The notes below the pieces were generated by a model. That model worked only from the letters and a program-made list of their open reading frames with translations, was not told where the DNA came from and ran no database searches. DNA of 17,212 nucleotides from NCBI GenBank assembly GCA_944325615.1, contig CALVAU010000195.1, forward strand, positions 1-17,212, read 5' to 3'. The position numbers were made by a program, and so were the translations under genes. Below are positions 14,296 to 17,212 of this stretch, one piece after another (position 1 is the first letter of the stretch; the number at the start of each line of letters is the position of its first letter). The stretch comes from Candidatus Gastranaerophilales bacterium (GTDB lineage Bacteria; Cyanobacteriota; Vampirovibrionia; Gastranaerophilales; Gastranaerophilaceae).

Positions 14296-14912
14296 TAAGC
14301 TCCAAATACGTTTTTGAAAAATATCACTAATAAAGTTATAAATACAGACAAACTTCCACCTAATACCATCAAATACCAAACATAAGTCGGGACCCCCTCA
14401 TCCAAAAAATCCTCATTTTGAATACGGCATGGAATGTGCATACTCTTAATTACTGATGCTATTTTTTTAATATCCTTTTTATATTGAACATTTATTACAG
14501 TATTAGCTCCGGTACTCAATCTAAATAAGACCTCACCGTTAACTAATTCCTTATATTGTTTTCCTAGAGCGAGGAACCAAAACATTGTAGGTCTTTCATC
14601 AAGTTCTATACGAACTCTTTCTACATTTTCAAGTTTCAGTTTAACTCTATTATCAAAAAGTACAGTTCTTGTATCCGTATCAATAACCATTTTTTGAAAT
14701 CCGCCCATATCCCAATATTTTAAAGTCGGACGGTATAAAAATATGTGATATAAAATTATAAGAAAAAACGGTATATAAATAAATGTTGAAAATTTATAGA
14801 ACAGTACAGCAACAGTTGCATAAATAAAATAACCAAAAATTATGCAATACATATACGCCATACTATATATAAAAGAACTCTTCGATTGTGTATAAAATGT
14901 ATGTTTAGCCAT
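14295..14912 (-). CDS. Three-TM-segment membrane protein with a PH-like middle domain, function unknown
   Basis: A 205-residue protein. Two membrane helices lie near the N-terminus (about 16-38 and 41-59) and one at the C-terminus (about 177-203, WYLMVLGGSLSVFITLLVIF). Between them is a soluble beta-rich stretch, from QKMVIDTDTRTVLFDNRVKL to KKIASVIKSMHIPC, whose strand pattern recalls bacterial PH-like (bPH/YcxB-like) domains; that resemblance is an impression from pattern, not a match I can verify. No catalytic motif is seen. There is no Shine-Dalgarno before the ATG, and a promoter -10 box ends six bases upstream, so the transcript looks leaderless. The gene is convergent with gatA and follows the LysM-like gene on the same strand. 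Confidence 0.75.
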   Translation of the reverse strand: MAKHTFYTQSKSSFIYSMAYMYCIIFGYFIYATVAVLFYKFSTFIYIPFFLIILYHIFLYRPTLKYWDMGGFQKMVIDTDTRTVLFDNRVKLKLENVERVRIELDERPTMFWFLALGKQYKELVNGEVLFRLSTGANTVINVQYKKDIKKIASVIKSMHIPCRIQNEDFLDEGVPTYVWYLMVLGGSLSVFITLLVIFFKNVFGA

Positions 14913-14918
14913 AGTTTT

Positions 14919-14947
14919 AGCATAACTTTTTCAAACCCAAAAGTCAA
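14919..14947 (-). promoter_or_regulatory. Sigma-70 promoter of the membrane-protein gene
   Basis: On the minus strand TTGACT (14942-14947), a 17-base spacer, and TATGCT (14919-14924). The predicted start, seven bases after the -10 box, is the A of the ATG at 14912. The -35 box directly abuts the hairpin at 14948-14977 and lies in its T-rich tail. Confidence 0.6.
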
Positions 14948-14977
14948 CAAACGTCTGAATGAGATTTCAGACGTTTG
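14948..14977 (-). terminator. Hairpin terminator after the LysM-like gene, abutting the next promoter
   Basis: CAAACGTCTGAA (14948-14959) and TTCAGACGTTTG (14966-14977) form a perfect 12-bp stem with a six-base loop, 22 bases past the stop of the minus-strand gene at 15000. The downstream tail reads TTGACTTTT, T-rich but interrupted, and includes the -35 box of the next gene. It could instead be an operator for that promoter. Confidence 0.6.
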
Positions 14978-14999
14978 CTAACAAAAATTGAAAAAATAA

Positions 15000-15305
15000 T
15001 TAAGATGCACTCAATCGAAAACTTCTGATATCGACCTGCCTGTCACAGTCAAGCTTAAACTCTTTACCGCCTAAAGTAATAGTTTTAGGCAACTTCATCA
15101 TCTCCGGCTGCACAATAAGTGAAAATGTGTTTATGCCGTTGAACTCTTTTAAATCTTTTACAATTTCTTTTGCTTCTTCAGAATCTGCCCCATACTTTGA
15201 TGATACAATACTGTACCAGTATTCACCGCTTTTTGGCTCATAAACCTCATAATGCTCGGATAAAATTACTCTGCCGTCATTTTTTTCTTTTTTTAAATCT
15301 GACAT
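15000..15305 (-). CDS. Small LysM-like domain protein
   Basis: A 101-residue protein. I place the start at the ATG at 15305 because AAAGGAG lies eight bases upstream on the minus strand; the longer frame from 15341 has no such site. After a charged N-terminus (MSDLKKEKNDGRVILSEHY) comes a stretch that follows the LysM pattern: SGEYWYSIVSSKYG resembles SGDTLWSIAKKYG, then EIVKDLKEFNGIN and IVQPEMMKLPK resemble the NGI...I.PGQ.L.IP ending. LysM domains bind N-acetylglucosamine in peptidoglycan, but no signal peptide is present, so a cytoplasmic or other structural role cannot be excluded. A further 30 residues (ITLGGKEFKLDC and on) have no match. Confidence 0.7.
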   Translation of the reverse strand: MSDLKKEKNDGRVILSEHYEVYEPKSGEYWYSIVSSKYGADSEEAKEIVKDLKEFNGINTFSLIVQPEMMKLPKTITLGGKEFKLDCDRQVDIRSFRLSAS

Positions 15306-15347
15306 TTGGGGTACTCCTTTACTATTTGAATCCGTAATCAACTTTTA

Positions 15348-15353
15348 ATTATA
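15348..15353 (-). promoter_or_regulatory. Candidate -10 box of the LysM-like gene
   Basis: A perfect TATAAT on the minus strand, with transcription expected to start near 15341 and a leader of about 36 bases before the ATG at 15305. The -35 region (TTAAAT-like, 18 bases upstream) is poor. It would let this gene be transcribed apart from the 61-residue gene upstream. Confidence 0.4.
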
Positions 15354-15383
15354 TGCCACAATCTGAAAAGAATTTAACATGTG

Positions 15384-15569
15384 CTAAGCTTTAAAATGTT
15401 TCTCTTCAGGAGGAATTTCTTCAGGATTTACCTGATTTCTAAAACCAAAACCAAATAGTGAAAAGCCTTTAGATTTATTTTCAACCTGAGGCTGCTCTGC
15501 CCCTGCATTTCTTTGAGCTTCCAATTTATTGAGCTCTGCTAACGCCCTCATTGCACTAATATTTGTCAT
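15384..15569 (-). CDS. 61-residue hypothetical protein
   Basis: The start is placed at the ATG at 15569 because GAGAGGAG lies eight bases upstream on the minus strand; the longer frame from 15602 lacks a ribosome-binding site. The N-terminal 30 residues are a likely amphipathic helix (AMRALAELNKLEAQRNAGAE), followed by a Phe/Gly-rich patch (KGFSLFGFGFRN) and an acidic Pro-rich end (NPEEIPPEEKHFK). There is no signal peptide or membrane segment, and I recognise no family. The next gene on the strand has a very similar ribosome-binding site (GGAGTAC in both), which hints that the two are co-evolved or co-expressed. Confidence 0.6.
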   Translation of the reverse strand: MTNISAMRALAELNKLEAQRNAGAEQPQVENKSKGFSLFGFGFRNQVNPEEIPPEEKHFKA

Positions 15570-15670
15570 GACCTGTACTCCTCTCTTTTCAGAATGCTGC
15601 AACCATTTTTCTTATATTTAATATAAAAATTTAGAAAAGAGCGGATTTCGGCATGCCTGCATTTTGTTAC

Positions 15671-15680
15671 ATTACGTAAT
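15671..15680. promoter_or_regulatory. Ten-base palindrome ATTACGTAAT between the XRE gene and the 61-residue gene
   Basis: A perfect ten-base palindrome lies in the 123-base gap 15570-15692. It is 13 bases past the XRE stop codon and about 100 bases before the next minus-strand ATG. It could be an operator; its length and AT content make chance plausible. Confidence 0.25.
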
Positions 15681-15692
15681 ATTTCTATTAAT

Positions 15693-15932
15693 TTATTCTA
15701 TATTACAAACTTTGATGTCAATATCTTTAAAAAATTCTTCCATTGGAATATTTAGAATTTTTGACATTTTATACAAAACAATTGCAGTAGGAGAAGTCAA
15801 TCCCTGTTCTAGTTTACTTACATAGCTAACACTCATATCAATCATTTCCGCAAATTGTTCTTGCGAAAGATATTTCCTTATTCTTTCGACCTTAATATTA
15901 CGTCCTAATTTATGCTTTATATCTTCTTTCAT
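15693..15932 (-). CDS. XRE-family helix-turn-helix transcriptional regulator
   Basis: A 79-residue protein that is essentially one HTH_3 (Cro/C1-type) domain. LGRNIKVERIRKYLSQEQFAE leads into the first helix, and IDMSVSYVSKLEQGLTSPT is the recognition part with the typical S..YVSKLEQG.T.PT pattern. LYKMSKILNIPMEEFFKD completes the five-helix fold. There is no extra ligand-binding or dimerisation domain. No Shine-Dalgarno precedes the ATG, and a perfect TATAAT ends seven bases upstream, so the message is probably leaderless. It is divergent from the pilin-like gene with overlapping promoters and a palindrome between them, which suggests that it controls that gene and possibly itself. Target assignment is inference. 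Confidence 0.88.
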   Translation of the reverse strand: MKEDIKHKLGRNIKVERIRKYLSQEQFAEMIDMSVSYVSKLEQGLTSPTAIVLYKMSKILNIPMEEFFKDIDIKVCNIE

Positions 15933-15939
15933 TAAAGAA

Positions 15940-15945
15940 ATTATA
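15940..15945 (-). promoter_or_regulatory. -10 box of the XRE regulator gene
   Basis: TATAAT on the minus strand ends seven bases before the ATG at 15932. The -35 position (15963-15968) has only a poor TTATAC match and falls inside the spacer of the opposing pilin promoter, so the two promoters cannot easily be occupied together. Confidence 0.5.
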
Positions 15946-15950
15946 TTATC

Positions 15951-15979
15951 TTGACAAATTGAGTATAAGTGAATATTAT
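15951..15979 (+). promoter_or_regulatory. Strong sigma-70 promoter of the pilin-like gene
   Basis: A perfect TTGACA (15951-15956), exactly 17 bases, then TATTAT (15974-15979). It is the best -35/-10 pair in the window. Transcription should start near 15986, giving a leader of about 50 bases that contains the palindrome at 15989-16004 and an AAGGAG site. Confidence 0.75.
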
Positions 15980-15980
15980 A

Positions 15981-16011
15981 TTATTAACTATCAATATATT
16001 GATATTAATAA
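15981..16011. promoter_or_regulatory. Palindromic operator or leader hairpin in front of the pilin-like gene
   Basis: The core TATCAATATATTGATA (15989-16004) is a perfect 16-base palindrome. TTATTAA at 15981-15987 and TTAATAA at 16005-16011 extend the symmetry, broken only by one extra C at 15988. It overlaps the predicted transcription start of the pilin gene, a classic repressor position, and the divergent XRE gene is the obvious candidate binder. As RNA it could form a hairpin just before the ribosome-binding site. Confidence 0.55.
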
Positions 16012-16034
16012 TAATATATTAACAAGGAGCTTAT

Positions 16035-16739
16035 ATGAAAAATTCTGCTTTTACATTAGCCGAAATACTCGTTACTCTTGGCATAATTGGAATTGTAGCA
16101 GCTTTAACCATACCAAACCTTACAAGAAAATACACAGAACGTGCAATAATTACAAAATATAAAAAAATGTATTCAACAATTTCCAATGCATATAATATTG
16201 CAATAGTTGAACATGGCGATCCTGCAAATTGGGGCATAGAAGATAGAGCTGAATTTTTAAATCGAATTACGCCATATTTGAATATCCTTGAAAAATGCTA
16301 TAATAAAAAAGGATGTACTTCTAAAGGAAGCTTTGTATCCCTTTCAGGAGAATTAATATGGCAAAATTTATATGATATTACCTCAATGCCAAAAGTACGA
16401 TTGAATGACGGTTCTTCAATTATTATGAGCGGATTACCTAATCCAAATTGCATTTATAACTATACAAATCCTGATGGAAGTATCACACCTTTCAAAAATT
16501 TTTGTGCTTCAATTTACATAGTAATATCAGATACCAAATCTGCAAATTATAAAAACTATTATGGCAAAGACTTTTTCAAGTTACAATTTACAAGACAAGG
16601 GGTGTATCCAATAGGTTATGATAAAAAAGACAGCACCATTAAAGCCAGCTGTGATAAAGGTAATCATGGCAGCGGAAATGGAGACACTTGTGGTACATGG
16701 ATACAAAGATATGACAATATGGATTACTACTTTAAATAA
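16035..16739 (+). CDS. Type IV pilin-like protein with a prepilin N-terminal methylation motif
   Basis: A 234-residue protein. MKNSA is a short leader, cut before FTLAEILVTLGIIGIVAALTIP, the hydrophobic helix that embeds prepilins in the membrane and packs the pilus core; Glu5 of the mature protein is present. The residue before the cut is Ala rather than the usual Gly. The mature globular part has six or so Cys (pairs around CYNKKGC, NPNC...NFC and SCDKG...DTC), consistent with disulfides in an exported protein. AAGGAG lies just upstream of the ATG. Many such proteins occur in Gastranaerophilales, where they may be pseudopilins or surface proteins. It stands alone, without pilus assembly genes, and is divergent from an XRE regulator. 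Whether it forms a pilus is unknown. Confidence 0.85.
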   Translation: MKNSAFTLAEILVTLGIIGIVAALTIPNLTRKYTERAIITKYKKMYSTISNAYNIAIVEHGDPANWGIEDRAEFLNRITPYLNILEKCYNKKGCTSKGSFVSLSGELIWQNLYDITSMPKVRLNDGSSIIMSGLPNPNCIYNYTNPDGSITPFKNFCASIYIVISDTKSANYKNYYGKDFFKLQFTRQGVYPIGYDKKDSTIKASCDKGNHGSGNGDTCGTWIQRYDNMDYYFK

Positions 16740-16760
16740 AGTTTAAAGTAATATTATAGT

Positions 16761-16795
16761 AATGGGGCAAAGTTGAAATTCAACTCCGCCCCATT
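16761..16795. terminator. Long hairpin between the convergent pilin-like gene and dnaK
   Basis: AATGGGGC (16761-16768) pairs with GCCCCATT (16788-16795), and AGTTGAA (16771-16777) pairs with TTCAACT (16779-16785), separated by a two-by-two internal loop. It lies 22 bases past each of the two stop codons. No clear T run follows on either strand, so it may act as an mRNA 3' end or a weak terminator. Confidence 0.55.
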
Positions 16796-16817
16796 TGAGC
16801 AAATAGTGTATGAAATA

Positions 16818-17212
16818 TTATTCTTTAGTGTATTCTGCATCAATTACATCATCATCTTTGTTATCAGTATTTGATGAAGATGATGCGCTTTCACTTGAAG
16901 CTGTTGATTGTTCTTCTTTTTGAACTGCTTCATAAGCTTTTTGAGAAATGCTGAACATTGTCTGTTGCAATTCTTCTGACAATTTTTTCAACTCATCAAC
17001 CGGTTTGTTTTCATCAAGAGCTTTTTGTAAAGCAGCTTTTTGTTCATCCAATTTTGATTTGTCAGCAGCATCGATTTTGCCTTCAAAATCTTTTACGATT
17101 CTATCAGCTGAACCGATTAAGCTTGTAGCATTGTTTTTAATTTCAGCTTCTTCTTTTTTCTTCTTATCTTCAGCTGCGTTAGCTTCTGCTTCTTTAACCA
17201 TTTTGTCGATAT
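16818..17212 (-). CDS. dnaK: Chaperone DnaK (Hsp70), C-terminal end
   Basis: About 130 C-terminal residues; the frame stays open through the window end (IDKMVKEAE), so the ATPase domain and most of the substrate-binding domain lie outside. The visible part is the helical lid: MVKEAEANAAEDKKKKEEAE, then NNATSLIGSADRIVKDFEGKI and the LDEQKAALQKALDENKP region. These match the Hsp70 lid. The tail is Ser/Asp-rich and ends DDDVIDAEYTKE, the usual bacterial DnaK ending (DDVVDAE). DnaK refolds proteins together with DnaJ and GrpE in the cytoplasm. It is convergent with the pilin-like gene across a hairpin. Confidence 0.95.
   Translation of the reverse strand, partial: IDKMVKEAEANAAEDKKKKEEAEIKNNATSLIGSADRIVKDFEGKIDAADKSKLDEQKAALQKALDENKPVDELKKLSEELQQTMFSISQKAYEAVQKEEQSTASSESASSSSNTDNKDDDVIDAEYTKE

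Noticed and set aside
15306..15341. Longer start for the LysM-like protein
   Set aside because: AAAGGAG is correctly spaced only for the ATG at 15305, and the longer start would coincide with the predicted transcription start.
15570..15602. Longer start for the 61-residue protein
   Set aside because: GAGAGGAG is correctly spaced only for the ATG at 15569; the longer version would encode the ribosome-binding site.

Overview
The window looks like a piece of a low-GC genome from a non-photosynthetic relative of Cyanobacteria, most likely the gut Gastranaerophilales (Melainabacteria/Vampirovibrionia). The evidence is the class III-like pilin start (MKNSAFTLAEIL), a small protein opening with the SSVSFRG-type N-terminus I associate with that group, and a DUF1822-like domain, a family I know mainly from cyanobacteria. 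This assignment is inference from style and families, not from a marker-gene tree.

Layout. (1) 1-427: the 3' end of a corrinoid/iron-sulfur protein large subunit (acetyl-CoA synthase complex). (2) 558-4251: a five-gene flagellar export/switch operon: a two-SpoA-domain FliM/FliN-type protein, FliO, FliP, FliQ with a long extra tail, and FliR. hemW (4275-5357) follows from its own promoter and ends in a bidirectional terminator. (3) 5421-5855 (minus): a small one-TM lineage-type protein. (4) 6037-12686: a three-gene operon: a 1012-residue membrane protein with a DUF1822-like cytoplasmic head, a very long acidic repeat region, one TM segment and a periplasmic TonB/TolA-like C-terminal domain; then a small sigma-70 family factor; then a zinc-ribbon/P-loop ATPase/TPR protein. 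(5) 12776-14239: gatA. (6) 14295-15932 (minus): a three-TM-segment membrane protein, a LysM-like small protein, a 61-residue protein and an XRE-type regulator. (7) 16035-16739: a type IV pilin-like protein divergent from the regulator. (8) 16818-17212 (minus): the C-terminal end of DnaK, running off the window.

Most interesting points. The 6037-12686 operon reads like an undescribed envelope-to-transcription signalling module. The FliM/FliN fusion carries an almost perfect Shine-Dalgarno plus in-frame ATG exactly between its two SpoA domains, predicting a second, FliN-sized product. Three genes (hemW, the membrane protein at 14912 and the XRE regulator at 15932) have a -10 box 6 or 7 bases from the ATG and no Shine-Dalgarno, so they look leaderless. 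The XRE/pilin divergent region has overlapping promoters and a 16-bp perfect palindrome.

No gap between genes exceeds 300 bases (the largest is about 180 bases, 5856-6036). I saw no tRNA, rRNA, CRISPR array, insertion sequence or phage gene.
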